DNA from: Saprospiraceae bacterium
GTDB lineage: Bacteria; Bacteroidota; Bacteroidia; Chitinophagales; Saprospiraceae
DNA length: 64,000 bases
NCBI GenBank assembly: GCA_020628645.1
Contig: JAHDES010000009.1
Location: 57,984-121,983, forward strand
Direction of reading: 5' to 3'
The translations under genes were made by a program, and so were the position numbers. Below, piece after piece: positions 16,759-24,093 of the stretch. Position 1 is the stretch's first letter. Each line of letters opens with the position of its first letter. The notes under the pieces were generated by a model, which saw only the letters and a list, made by a program, of their open reading frames with translations, searched no databases and had not been told where the DNA came from.

Positions 16759-17847
16759 ATGACGATAGAACAACTCAAAAGTTTACAAGAACGATTAAAC
16801 AAATTACGCGCTTATCTTGCTATAGATAAGCGACTTTTAGAAATTGAAGAAAAAGAACAACTGTCGCTGGATCCCAATTTTTGGAATGATGCAAAGCGGG
16901 CGGAAACCATTTTAAAAGAGCTCAAACTACACAAAGCATGGGTCAATAGCTATAAAGAAGTTGCAGGTAAAATTGAAGATGCTGCGGTATTATTAGAATT
17001 TCAAAAAGAAGGCGAATCTACAGAAGAAGAAGTAAATGAAGCCTACCTAGAAGCAATTGAACAAATTGAAAATGCAGAATTTAAATCTACCCTCAATCAA
17101 AAACAAGACGAACTGGATTGTATTTTAGAAATTAATGCAGGGGCAGGAGGAACAGAAAGTTGCGATTGGTCGCAAATGTTGTTGCGTATGTACACCATGT
17201 GGGCAGAAAAAAATGGCTACAAAGTCAGTTTACTAAATGAAGTGATAGGCGATGTGGCAGGTATCAAATCGGCAGAAATAGAAATTTCAGGAGACTATGC
17301 TTATGGTTATTTAAAAGGAGAAAATGGCGTACATCGCTTGGTTCGTGTAAGTCCATTTAATGCACAAGGTAAACGAATGACCTCATTTGCTTCTGTTTTT
17401 GTACATCCAATGATTGATGATAGTATTGATATTAATATTAATCCTGCTGACTTAGAATGGGATCGTTTCCGAGCGAGTGGTGCAGGAGGGCAGCATGTTA
17501 ATAAGACGGAATCGGCTGTTCGTATCCGTCATATTCCTTCAGGCATCACCGTAGAATGTCAGGAAGAACGTTCCCAACATTTGAATCGTGAAAAAGCCAT
17601 GAAAATGCTTAAATCACGTCTGTATGAACAAGAATTACAGCGACAATTAGAAGAAAAAGATAAAGTGGAAGCCACCAAAATGAAAAATGAGTGGGGGTCT
17701 CAAATACGTTCTTATGTCCTTGATGATCGCTGGGTGAAAGATTTACGTTCAGGATACAAAGTCAACAATCCTGACAAAGTCTTAGATGGTGAACTTAATG
17801 AATTTTTAAAAGCTTATTTAATGATTAATAAAAGAGAAGAAGTATAA
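16759..17847 (+). CDS. prfB: Peptide chain release factor 2 (RF2), no programmed frameshift
   Basis: This 362-residue protein is full-length RF2. It carries the GGQ peptidyl-hydrolysis motif in RASGAGGQHVNKTESAVRI and the SPF stop-codon recognition tripeptide in VRVSPFNAQG, so it recognises UGA and UAA. The coding sequence is uninterrupted: where many bacteria have the autoregulatory CUU-UGA-C shift site (after LRxYL), this gene reads TATCTTGCTATAGAT (YLAID) with no in-frame stop. Control by +1 frameshifting has therefore been lost or never existed here. The EAD/CHAT-like gene follows 36 bases downstream on the same strand with no obvious terminator, so the two may be cotranscribed. Confidence 0.95.
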   Translation: MTIEQLKSLQERLNKLRAYLAIDKRLLEIEEKEQLSLDPNFWNDAKRAETILKELKLHKAWVNSYKEVAGKIEDAAVLLEFQKEGESTEEEVNEAYLEAIEQIENAEFKSTLNQKQDELDCILEINAGAGGTESCDWSQMLLRMYTMWAEKNGYKVSLLNEVIGDVAGIKSAEIEISGDYAYGYLKGENGVHRLVRVSPFNAQGKRMTSFASVFVHPMIDDSIDININPADLEWDRFRASGAGGQHVNKTESAVRIRHIPSGITVECQEERSQHLNREKAMKMLKSRLYEQELQRQLEEKDKVEATKMKNEWGSQIRSYVLDDRWVKDLRSGYKVNNPDKVLDGELNEFLKAYLMINKREEV

Positions 17848-17883
17848 TCCTAAGCATTCATACTCTTTTAAACTAAAAAATCA

Positions 17884-18861
17884 ATGATTTCAAAACTTAA
17901 AAGCCTTGTAGCATCTGGTAAACCCAAAGAAGCCATTGATATCATCGCTGAATTTATAGCACAAACTGACAAGGATAAATACAATGAATTGATACTCCTA
18001 AGTGGAGAAATTTCCAGAAATCATGGATTTTTTGCCCAAGGATTGATCCCTTTGGAAGACTATAAACTGTCCAATTCCAAAACGAACTACGCCTTACTTT
18101 CTATTATTGATACAATAGATACCAAATCATTTACCGAAGTTCAAGAAAAACAAAAAAACAAACCTCTTTCACCCAAAACGAAATTATTATTCTTAGCAGC
18201 TCAACCTTCGGATTTAGCTCCTTTAAATCTTGAAAAAGAATATCTCGAAATACGACGAATTTTCAAGAAAAAACGCCAGCATTTTGAAATAACAGAAGAA
18301 TTTGATGTAACCATAGATAGTTTCTTTGAATCCATTCGTGAAGAAGACCCTCATATTATTCATTTCTCTGGTTTTGGAACAAAAGACGCCGTAATTTTAT
18401 CTAGAAAAACGGATCGAAGCAGCCACGATATTCCTTATGAATTTTTGGCTTCTGCTTTTAAATTATTAAAAGGAAAAACAGAATTTGTATTTATTAATAC
18501 CCAAGGGTCTTGTTTATTTGCTAAAGTCATTTCAAGATTTATCCCTTACACCATTGGCTTGAAAGGAACCATAACCGATAAAGATGCGATCAGTTTCTCT
18601 AGTGGGTTTTATTCAGCATTAGCCATTGAAAAAAATTATGAGAAAGCCTTTGAGTTTGGAAAGAAATTATTGAAGGCTAAAAGTCTAAATGACATCATTC
18701 CTCCTTCTAATAATATTCCACCAGAAAATAATGAAATCACCCCAGAACCCAATGTCGTCTATCGAAATATCAATGCAGAAGAAAGCGAATACTTTTTGTA
18801 CAAAAATGGAAAATGTGAAGACGATAAAGATACACCAGAGGATTTTTATGTTGATAGATAA
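17884..18861 (+). CDS. Effector-associated-domain/CHAT-like protein with substituted catalytic residues
   Basis: The 325-residue protein opens with a small helical domain (about 1-80; SGKPKEAIDIIAEFIAQT) resembling Bacteroidota effector-associated domains, probably of the EAD11 type. Residues 98-263 match the CHAT caspase-like fold: KTKLLFLAAQPSD, LEKEYLEIRRIF, EDPHIIHFSGFG and YTIGLKGTITDKDAISFSSGFY. In active CHAT proteases the catalytic His is in HFSGHG and the Cys in LNACYS. Here these positions read HFSGFG (Phe164) and FINTQGSC (Gln207). Both catalytic residues are therefore apparently lost; Cys210 is three residues further on. The tail (270-325) is acidic and low in complexity. It is followed by a GG-leader-like peptide gene 93 bases downstream. 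CHAT and EAD modules belong to signalling and conflict systems; a binding or pseudoprotease role is inference. Confidence 0.72.
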   Translation: MISKLKSLVASGKPKEAIDIIAEFIAQTDKDKYNELILLSGEISRNHGFFAQGLIPLEDYKLSNSKTNYALLSIIDTIDTKSFTEVQEKQKNKPLSPKTKLLFLAAQPSDLAPLNLEKEYLEIRRIFKKKRQHFEITEEFDVTIDSFFESIREEDPHIIHFSGFGTKDAVILSRKTDRSSHDIPYEFLASAFKLLKGKTEFVFINTQGSCLFAKVISRFIPYTIGLKGTITDKDAISFSSGFYSALAIEKNYEKAFEFGKKLLKAKSLNDIIPPSNNIPPENNEITPEPNVVYRNINAEESEYFLYKNGKCEDDKDTPEDFYVDR

Positions 18862-18883
18862 ATAAAAACACAACTAATACGTA

Positions 18884-18892
18884 TACTATTTG
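18884..18892 (+). promoter_or_regulatory. Possible separate promoter of the IKGG peptide gene
   Basis: TACTATTTG resembles TAnnTTTG with one extra base. It lies about 62 bases before the peptide start, in a very A/T-rich stretch. Weak evidence only. Confidence 0.2.
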
Positions 18893-18954
18893 TATATAAC
18901 AATAAATTTTAATACATTTAAAACATATCATTTGCCTATCACAAAAACATTTAC

Positions 18955-19107
18955 ATGATGCGTACCCAAAAACTCAACCTTAGCCACCCGAATATTCAGC
19001 AGGCTCAATTAGCCAATACTCAACTTCAACAAATAAAAGGGGGCAATAACCAAACTACTTCCGTGCAGACGGATTTTATTGTAGAAGAAGGTTTAGAAGG
19101 ATTTTAA
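18955..19107 (+). CDS. Short peptide with Bacteroidota IKGG-type leader (RiPP precursor-like)
   Basis: The reading frame from ATG 18955 (or the adjacent ATG at 18958) encodes 50 residues. The first 30, containing TQKLNLSHPNIQQAQLANTQ and then LQQIKGG, match the leader pattern of Bacteroidota natural-product precursors: a KLxL start, a helical Ile/Leu-rich segment and a double-glycine cleavage site (Gly29-Gly30). The 20-residue remainder, NNQTTSVQTDFIVEEGLEGF, is polar then acidic, with Thr and Ser but no Cys. A strong terminator 28 bases after the stop supports a real transcript. No modification enzyme, C39 peptidase transporter or SPASM protein is in the window. The only neighbour on the same strand is the CHAT-like gene upstream. 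Identity as a precursor or secreted signal peptide is inferred from the leader. Confidence 0.68.
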   Translation: MMRTQKLNLSHPNIQQAQLANTQLQQIKGGNNQTTSVQTDFIVEEGLEGF

Positions 19108-19134
19108 CCCTGCAGTTTATTGTTATGACTCAAA

Positions 19135-19174
19135 AAAATTGGTTTGATAGAATAACTCTTATCAAACCAATTTT
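19135..19174 (+). terminator. Terminator after the IKGG peptide gene
   Basis: AAAATTGGTTTGATA pairs perfectly with TATCAAACCAATTTT (15 bp, 10-base loop), followed by an A/T-rich tail. The rest of the gap to lipB at 19321 shows only a two-copy direct repeat, AAAATTGGATTATT, at 19244-19257 and 19272-19285. Confidence 0.8.
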
Positions 19175-19320
19175 ATATTCTAAGACTATTGTCACAAAAA
19201 ATAAGCTTATTAGAGTTTATTCTAAAGCCTTTTGTACGGTTAAAAAATTGGATTATTATTTTAAAATTTAGAAAATTGGATTATTTTAACCAAATATCCT
19301 TTTACATTGTTACTTAGTCA

Positions 19321-20043
19321 ATGAATACAAATCAACCTAAAGTCCTTTTTCAAGATCTCGGTCTCCTCTCCTACCAACAAGCTTGGGATTATCAACATAC
19401 CAAACTGGATACAGTAAAAGCAATTAAAATAGCGAATCGAAAACTCGATCCAGTAAATCAAAAAGAGCAACTATCGTATTTATTGTTTTGTGAACATCCA
19501 CCTGTTTATACCTTGGGGAAAAGTGGATCTCTCGATCATTTATTGTTAAACGAACAGCAATTAAATGAAAAAGGAATTGAGTTCTTCAAGATTAATAGAG
19601 GGGGCGATATTACTTTTCATGGGCCACAGCAAATCGTAGGTTATCCTATATTTGATTTAGATTGTTTTTTTACGGATGCGCATAAGTATGTTCGTTATTT
19701 AGAAGAAGTGATTATCCGAACAATGGCAGAATATGGGCTAGAAGGTACGCGTATAGAAGGCTTCACTGGGGTATGGTTAAAAGCAACTAAATCTCAACCC
19801 AAACGTAAAATTTGTGCAATAGGGGTACATTTAAGTCGCTGGGTTACGATGCATGGATTTGCTTTTAATATTAATACTGATTTACAGTATTTTAAAAATA
19901 TCATTCCGTGTGGAATTGCAGATGATGATAAAATTGTCACCTCTTTACAACATGAATTAGGAACATTTATTGATACTCAAGAAGTAAAAGAGAAATTAAA
20001 ATTTCATTTTGCAGATTTATTTGGCTTTCAGTATGTATCTTAG
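19321..20043 (+). CDS. lipB: Octanoyltransferase LipB
   Basis: This 240-residue enzyme transfers octanoate from octanoyl-ACP to the lipoyl domains of 2-oxoacid dehydrogenases and the H protein, the first step of lipoate synthesis in the cytosol. Diagnostic motifs are RGGDITFHGPQQIVGYPI, the catalytic-lysine segment KICAIGVHLSRWVTMHGFAFN, and the catalytic cysteine in IIPCGI. The length is typical. It is followed after 14 bases by a small conserved gene that probably belongs to the same transcript. No lipA is visible in the window. Confidence 0.95.
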   Translation: MNTNQPKVLFQDLGLLSYQQAWDYQHTKLDTVKAIKIANRKLDPVNQKEQLSYLLFCEHPPVYTLGKSGSLDHLLLNEQQLNEKGIEFFKINRGGDITFHGPQQIVGYPIFDLDCFFTDAHKYVRYLEEVIIRTMAEYGLEGTRIEGFTGVWLKATKSQPKRKICAIGVHLSRWVTMHGFAFNINTDLQYFKNIIPCGIADDDKIVTSLQHELGTFIDTQEVKEKLKFHFADLFGFQYVS

Positions 20044-20057
20044 CCCTAATACATTTT

Positions 20058-20462
20058 ATGAAGAAAGATATTCCACAACATAAGGTTGAACATTTAGCCA
20101 TCGCAATTGTACCACGTGAAGAAGTACAAGAAGAGGAATTATGGGATACCATTATTCTCAATCTTCGAGATGAACCCATCAAAAATGTATTGATTAACTC
20201 AAAAGGCTATGGTATAATTGATGGCGAAACGATTAAAACTTCTACTTTTCGGCATTTCTTTGAGCTAATCGGTCCTCGTCAAGCTCTTTTAATTGAACCC
20301 ATTCAAACTAAATTATTCGATCTCACCAATGAGTATTGGGTTAGCTTTCAATATAATGATTACATGTACGACAAAAAATATGTTTTTGTCAAAGGAAGTA
20401 TTCATGAGATGCACTTCACTACTATCCCTCTCCTTGATCGAAAGGGTGTAATGATTCGGTAG
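20058..20462 (+). CDS. Conserved hypothetical protein downstream of lipB
   Basis: A 134-residue soluble protein without signal peptide or membrane segments. It contains a predicted alpha/beta pattern (VEHLAIAIVPR, LWDTIILNLRDEPIKNVLINSKGYG, TSTFRHFFELIG, YVFVKGSIHEMHFTTIPLL). It resembles a small Bacteroidota-restricted family whose members are sometimes mislabelled as a phenylalanyl-tRNA synthetase subunit; it lacks any synthetase motif. The 14-base spacing from lipB suggests cotranscription. I cannot assign a function. Confidence 0.7.
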   Translation: MKKDIPQHKVEHLAIAIVPREEVQEEELWDTIILNLRDEPIKNVLINSKGYGIIDGETIKTSTFRHFFELIGPRQALLIEPIQTKLFDLTNEYWVSFQYNDYMYDKKYVFVKGSIHEMHFTTIPLLDRKGVMIR

Positions 20463-20471
20463 ACTTTACTC

Positions 20472-21044
20472 TTATTTTTCTCCCCAACGAAAGGTTGTTA
20501 CATCCAAACCCGCTAAATCTAATACTCGATCCACTACAGTAGCAGCTAGTGCTTCAAAATTATCAGGTTTACTATAAAAGGAAGGACTTGCAGGACAAAT
20601 AATACCTCCTGCTTCTGTGATGGTTTTCATATTATTAATATGAATCAAACTATAAGGAGTATCTCTAGGCACTAAAATTAATCGTCGTCTTTCTTTGAAA
20701 ATCACATCTGCAGCTCGCGTCATCAAATCATTGGAAACTCCTGTTGCGATACGCGCCATCATTCCCATGGAACAAGGACAAACAATCATACTCCCATATT
20801 GAGCAGAACCTGAAGCAAAAGGAGCCATAAAATCATTTTTTGCGTAAAAATCAAATGGATATTGCTCGAAATCACGATTTCCTAGTTCAAATTCCCAATT
20901 AAACTTTGCATTGTCACTCATGACCACTCCTACTGCATCCAATTGTTCATGCAACAATAATAAACGATCCAAAAGTACTTTCGCATAGATAGAACCACTT
21001 GATCCAGCTATGCCCACGACAATTTTATGTTTTTGCTTACTCAA
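20472..21044 (-). CDS. ubiX: Flavin prenyltransferase UbiX
   Basis: This 190-residue flavoprotein has the expected length and motifs: VGIAGSSGSIYAKVLLDRLL at the N-terminus binds FMN; APFASGSAQYGSMIVCPCSM and MTRAADVIFKERRRLILVPR are the family signatures, followed by TPYSLIHINNM. It attaches a dimethylallyl group to FMN to make the prenylated cofactor used by UbiD-type decarboxylases. It ends 9 bases from the convergent hypothetical gene. No ubiD is in the window. Confidence 0.93.
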   Translation of the reverse strand: MSKQKHKIVVGIAGSSGSIYAKVLLDRLLLLHEQLDAVGVVMSDNAKFNWEFELGNRDFEQYPFDFYAKNDFMAPFASGSAQYGSMIVCPCSMGMMARIATGVSNDLMTRAADVIFKERRRLILVPRDTPYSLIHINNMKTITEAGGIICPASPSFYSKPDNFEALAATVVDRVLDLAGLDVTTFRWGEK

Positions 21045-21195
21045 TTCTATTAATTGTTTGTTAAATAAAGAGATTGGGATTTCTTTAGACCTACATAAGC
21101 TGTATCTTACGGATTGGTTTTTGTTAATTAAATCAAAGACGTAATCCTACAAAATTTTAATCTAAAAAAAAATACACTACGTAAATAATAAAATA

Positions 21196-21741
21196 ATGAA
21201 AAAGATTGTTCAATTCAGCCTACTTATTTTTGGAATAATGTGTTATACTACTATTAATATGCAGGCTCAAGATACAAAAGCTGTGAAATGGTATACATGG
21301 GAAGAGGCCGTCAAAGCCAACGAAACTAATCCTAAGAAATTTTATGTAGATGTATATACTGATTGGTGTGGATGGTGTAAAGTAATGGATAAAAAAACCT
21401 TTACCGATCCTTCCGTTGCAGCTTACTTAAATGAACATTTTTATCCTATCAAACTGAATGCCGAGCAAAAAGGAGATATAAATTTTCAAGGTAACGTATT
21501 TAAATGGGTAGAAGGCGGACGAAGAGGCGTTCATACACTTGCTTATTCTCTTCTAGAAGGAAAAATGAGTTATCCAAGTTTTGTCTTTTTAAATGAAAAA
21601 TACGAACGCATTATGATATCTCCCGGTTATAAAGAACCTAAAGACTTAATGCCAGAACTAAAATATGCCGTAGAAGAACTCTATTCTAAAAATGTTGACT
21701 TCAACCAATACATTCAACAACAGAAATCAGGAGACAAGTAA
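21196..21741 (+). CDS. Secreted thioredoxin-like protein (WCGWC)
   Basis: The 181-residue protein starts with a Sec signal peptide (cleavage near NMQAQ). The thioredoxin fold is shown by FYVDVYTDWCGWCKVMDKKTF with the redox motif CGWC, then YLNEHFYPIKLNAEQKGD and a cis-proline region (YSLLEGKMSYPSFVFLNEKYE). It resembles DUF255/thioredoxin_7 proteins such as the DsbD C-terminal domain or secreted disulphide reductases of Bacteroidota. A role in periplasmic thiol handling is inferred. There is no clear neighbour relation. Confidence 0.88.
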   Translation: MKKIVQFSLLIFGIMCYTTINMQAQDTKAVKWYTWEEAVKANETNPKKFYVDVYTDWCGWCKVMDKKTFTDPSVAAYLNEHFYPIKLNAEQKGDINFQGNVFKWVEGGRRGVHTLAYSLLEGKMSYPSFVFLNEKYERIMISPGYKEPKDLMPELKYAVEELYSKNVDFNQYIQQQKSGDK

Positions 21742-21921
21742 TTTTATCTTCTTTTTTCAAGAATAGAAAAGAAAAACGTTATTCAAATTCATTTTGGGTA
21801 ACGTTTTTTTTTAGAATTGCTTTATCACATCTATAAATATCCTAATAAAATTGGGGGATTTACCTGATGTATGGTGAACGGACTTGGACTACCTTTGTAT
21901 TGCTAATACAAATAAAGGACT

Positions 21922-22194
21922 ATGACGTTTAACCCTACACGCCAACAATTTCATCTCATCCATAAAATGGGGCAGCAACAAATCGAAGTAAATGCCTCTT
22001 TACCAATCAATTACACCAATTTAAAGGCACAATTATTAGATGCTACAGGTGAAAGTATTCACCATGATTTATCCGTGCAAATAAAAGATTCAATACACTT
22101 TTTACTAGTGCTTCCGCCCAAAATTCAAGGCGTATTCCAACTACGGTTACAAGTAGATGAACACTACTTTATCAAGAAGCTCATACTTCAATAG
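21922..22194 (+). CDS. Small protein resembling a stand-alone T9SS sorting domain
   Basis: The 90-residue product has no signal peptide. Its pattern of short beta strands ending in LPPKIQGVFQLRLQVDEHYFIKKLILQ closely mirrors the end of T9SS type A domains (GxYxLxVxxxxxxxxKKLxLx). The middle (LKAQLLDATGESI) mirrors the xVxLxDxxGRxV strand. It lacks the PNP motif that opens the domain. It lies in a run with two other genes of similar architecture (22640 and 23607). It could be a remnant of a larger surface protein or a genuine small protein; without a signal peptide it would not be exported as it stands. Confidence 0.5.
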   Translation: MTFNPTRQQFHLIHKMGQQQIEVNASLPINYTNLKAQLLDATGESIHHDLSVQIKDSIHFLLVLPPKIQGVFQLRLQVDEHYFIKKLILQ

Positions 22195-22639
22195 GGGAAA
22201 ACCCCGAATTTTAAGAATCGGTGTTTCCTGCGATGTTTACCGCTATTTTTCTTTGCAACTTTGTATTGTACAAAACGAGAAAACAACAAATGTTCTTTCA
22301 AATTTAATTGACATCAAACATAATCTATTTACTAATTAATTAGATTATTCAAGAATATAATTACTGCATGGGATTTGTTCTCTCTAGGCTACGTTAATGA
22401 ACGTAGCCTGGGAGTTTTTTAAAGTCTCGAAAAACCAAATTCCTTACAAGAAATGGGGATTTTCATATTTAAATTAGTTTATTATCTAATTTTTCTGTAT
22501 CTTTAATAGCAACACACACAGTCAAATAAAAAATAAGCTAACTCTTTTTGATAATACCCATTCTCATTTTTACCCAGTTGTAAGAAAAGATGACCTCCCA
22601 TAAGCCGACGTTTTATTGTTTCACCAAAATGAACATATT
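22195..22639. other. 445-base intergenic region with hairpins, no gene recognised
   Basis: No open frame here looks coding. The region holds a short A/T inverted repeat TAATCTA...TAGATTA near 22319-22346 and a strong hairpin with a T-run at 22386-22420. The stretch before that hairpin could be a small RNA, but no known RNA family is recognisable. Confidence 0.4.
22386..22420 (+). terminator. Hairpin with T-run in the 22195-22639 gap
   Basis: AGGCTACGTT pairs perfectly with AACGTAGCCT (loop AATG), followed by GGGAG and TTTTTT; CTC and GAG may extend the stem. It is about 190 bases past the stop of the gene at 21922, so it ends either a long 3' region or a separate small RNA. Confidence 0.6.
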
Positions 22640-23296
22640 ATGAAAGCGTCAGTCTTAACCCTAGTCGCAAGCTTTATTTGCTTCATGCAGTTTTCTGTAT
22701 TTGCTTTTCAAAATGCAAATACACCAACACAACCGCTTACATTTACATTAGAGAAAATAGGAGCTTCTTCCGCTCAAATTGAATGGATGACAGCTTCCAA
22801 GAAAGAAGGTACTTATTATGAAATTCAACGATCTTCTAATGGTCTTGATTTCAATACCATTTCTTTAGTACCAGCAATTTCTGTACATGAAGGAAACACC
22901 TACACTTACATTGATGAACGTGCTAACAGTGGAAATAATTTCTACCGTATCAAACAAATTGATGAACAAACGGAAGTGCACTTATCATCTGCAAAAGAAA
23001 TTTATTTGAACGCACCCACTGTTGGACTTGCTTTAGCTGTTAATAATGCCAACAATACTGTAGAACTAGACATACAAACCTTAAGAAAAGGAGCCATGAA
23101 GATCAGTTTGAGTGATAAAAATGGACTGCTGATTGCAGAATACTTTTTAACAGCTCAACAAGGTCTTAATAAAATAAAAATACCTACTGGTGATTTGCAA
23201 GATGGAAAATATCAATTGAATATTCATACACCAACTACTCAATTGTATCGTTCCTTTAAGATAGAAAGATCAAATGCTGATTCCCCTAAAGCATAA
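22640..23296 (+). CDS. Secreted protein with fibronectin-like and sorting-domain-like parts
   Basis: From the ATG at 22640 the protein has 218 residues with a clear signal peptide (MKASVLTLVASFICFMQ, then FSVFAFQ). Residues about 35-120 resemble the fibronectin-like unit that often precedes T9SS domains (IEWMTASKKEGTYYEIQRSS, NNFYRIKQIDEQTE). The last 85 residues resemble a T9SS type A domain without a consensus PNP start (MKISLSDKNGLLIAEYFLT, GKYQLNIHTPTTQLYRSFKI). A Ser/Pro-rich tail follows. It seems to be a minimal surface protein with no enzymatic domain. An in-frame start at 22616 would place eight polar residues before the signal peptide and is less likely. Confidence 0.65.
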   Translation: MKASVLTLVASFICFMQFSVFAFQNANTPTQPLTFTLEKIGASSAQIEWMTASKKEGTYYEIQRSSNGLDFNTISLVPAISVHEGNTYTYIDERANSGNNFYRIKQIDEQTEVHLSSAKEIYLNAPTVGLALAVNNANNTVELDIQTLRKGAMKISLSDKNGLLIAEYFLTAQQGLNKIKIPTGDLQDGKYQLNIHTPTTQLYRSFKIERSNADSPKA

Positions 23297-23356
23297 GGAT
23301 CAATAGCCCTAGATAAACCAAAATTCAACTGTTTAACCTTTAGTAGTTAGTAACGA

Positions 23357-23501
23357 CATCCGTTCCTGTTTCTTCTATGGATTGCCATTAACCGTCTATT
23401 CCATAGCTGATACGGTATTATCTCTCAACAAGATAAAACCCAAACAAATGAAACTACTTCCCCCAAAGTAGTTAAGTACACAAAAAAACAGGAACTGGAT
23501 G
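23357..23501. repeat. Inverted repeat in the 23297-23606 gap
   Basis: CATCCGTTCCTGTTTCTT at 23357-23374 is complementary to AAAAAACAGGAACTGGATG at 23483-23501, with one bulged base and one mismatch. A smaller hairpin AACTACTT/AAGTAGTT lies inside the loop. The surrounding 310-base gap has no recognisable gene. Confidence 0.5.
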
Positions 23502-23606
23502 GCGTTCTTTTAGAGGTTTCCTAAAAAAGAAAAACCATAAAAACTTATTGTCGAACAAACAGGCTTAAACCGATTGTGACTACACACTATAAACCGTCTA
23601 TTACTT

Positions 23607-24041
23607 ATGATAAAAGGCTTTACCCCAAGAAAAATTGTCCTGTTTGTTTTGATCCCCCTTTTCTCTATGATCCTCTTTGTGCAACTATACCAATTTGGGA
23701 ATGGAGAAAATAATACTTTATTAGGACTACTCCCCAATGAACCGATGACAGCAATAGGAAAAGAGAGCCTATTGACAAACTATCGAATCAGTTTGCAGCC
23801 CGTTGCTAAGGCGGGCTGCTTATTCGTTCATTATGAATCTGCTCAACAATTTGAAGGAGAAATTACCATTTTTAATATTATTGGACGACAACTCCAACAA
23901 ATTCAAACAAGCTTTCAAAATGGTAAAGCAAAAATTCCTATTGATGTTAGTCAATTCTCCAATGGCGATTACTTGATTGCTATTTCAAATGGCGAAAAAC
24001 AATTAACCCGACGATTTAGACTCTTTCAACATAAACCGTAA
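23607..24041 (+). CDS. Membrane-anchored small protein with T9SS-like sorting domain
   Basis: The 144-residue protein has an N-terminal hydrophobic segment (IVLFVLIPLFSMILFVQLY) that is a signal anchor or signal peptide. Residues about 60-140 look like a T9SS type A domain: YRISLQPVAKAGCLFVHYES, GEITIFNIIGRQLQQIQT, IDVSQFSNGDYLIAISNGEK, QLTRRFRL. There is no other domain. This is the third such minimal protein within 2.2 kb. A good terminator follows at 24065. The function is unknown. Confidence 0.6.
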   Translation: MIKGFTPRKIVLFVLIPLFSMILFVQLYQFGNGENNTLLGLLPNEPMTAIGKESLLTNYRISLQPVAKAGCLFVHYESAQQFEGEITIFNIIGRQLQQIQTSFQNGKAKIPIDVSQFSNGDYLIAISNGEKQLTRRFRLFQHKP

Positions 24042-24064
24042 AGAATACGGACATAAGCTGGATG

Positions 24065-24093
24065 AAGCTCACTCTTTGTAGTGGGCTTTTTTT
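24065..24093 (+). terminator. Terminator after the 23607 gene
   Basis: AAGCTCACT and AGTGGGCTT pair with one G-U (loop of 6) and are followed directly by a T-run that reaches the 3' end of the convergent gene at 24092. Confidence 0.8.

Noticed and set aside
18955..19107. Graspetide reading of the peptide core (TT followed by EE)
   Set aside because: The spacing between TT and EE is longer than in known plesiocin-type cores and no ATP-grasp ligase is in the window, so only a general GG-leader assignment is kept.
19244..19285. Direct repeat AAAATTGGATTATT (two copies) as a possible CRISPR remnant or iteron
   Set aside because: Only two copies 14 bases apart in A/T-rich sequence, with no cas genes or replication gene nearby.
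20058..20462. Annotation as a phenylalanyl-tRNA synthetase subunit
   Set aside because: The protein is 134 residues long and shows no class II synthetase motif; the label circulates by error.
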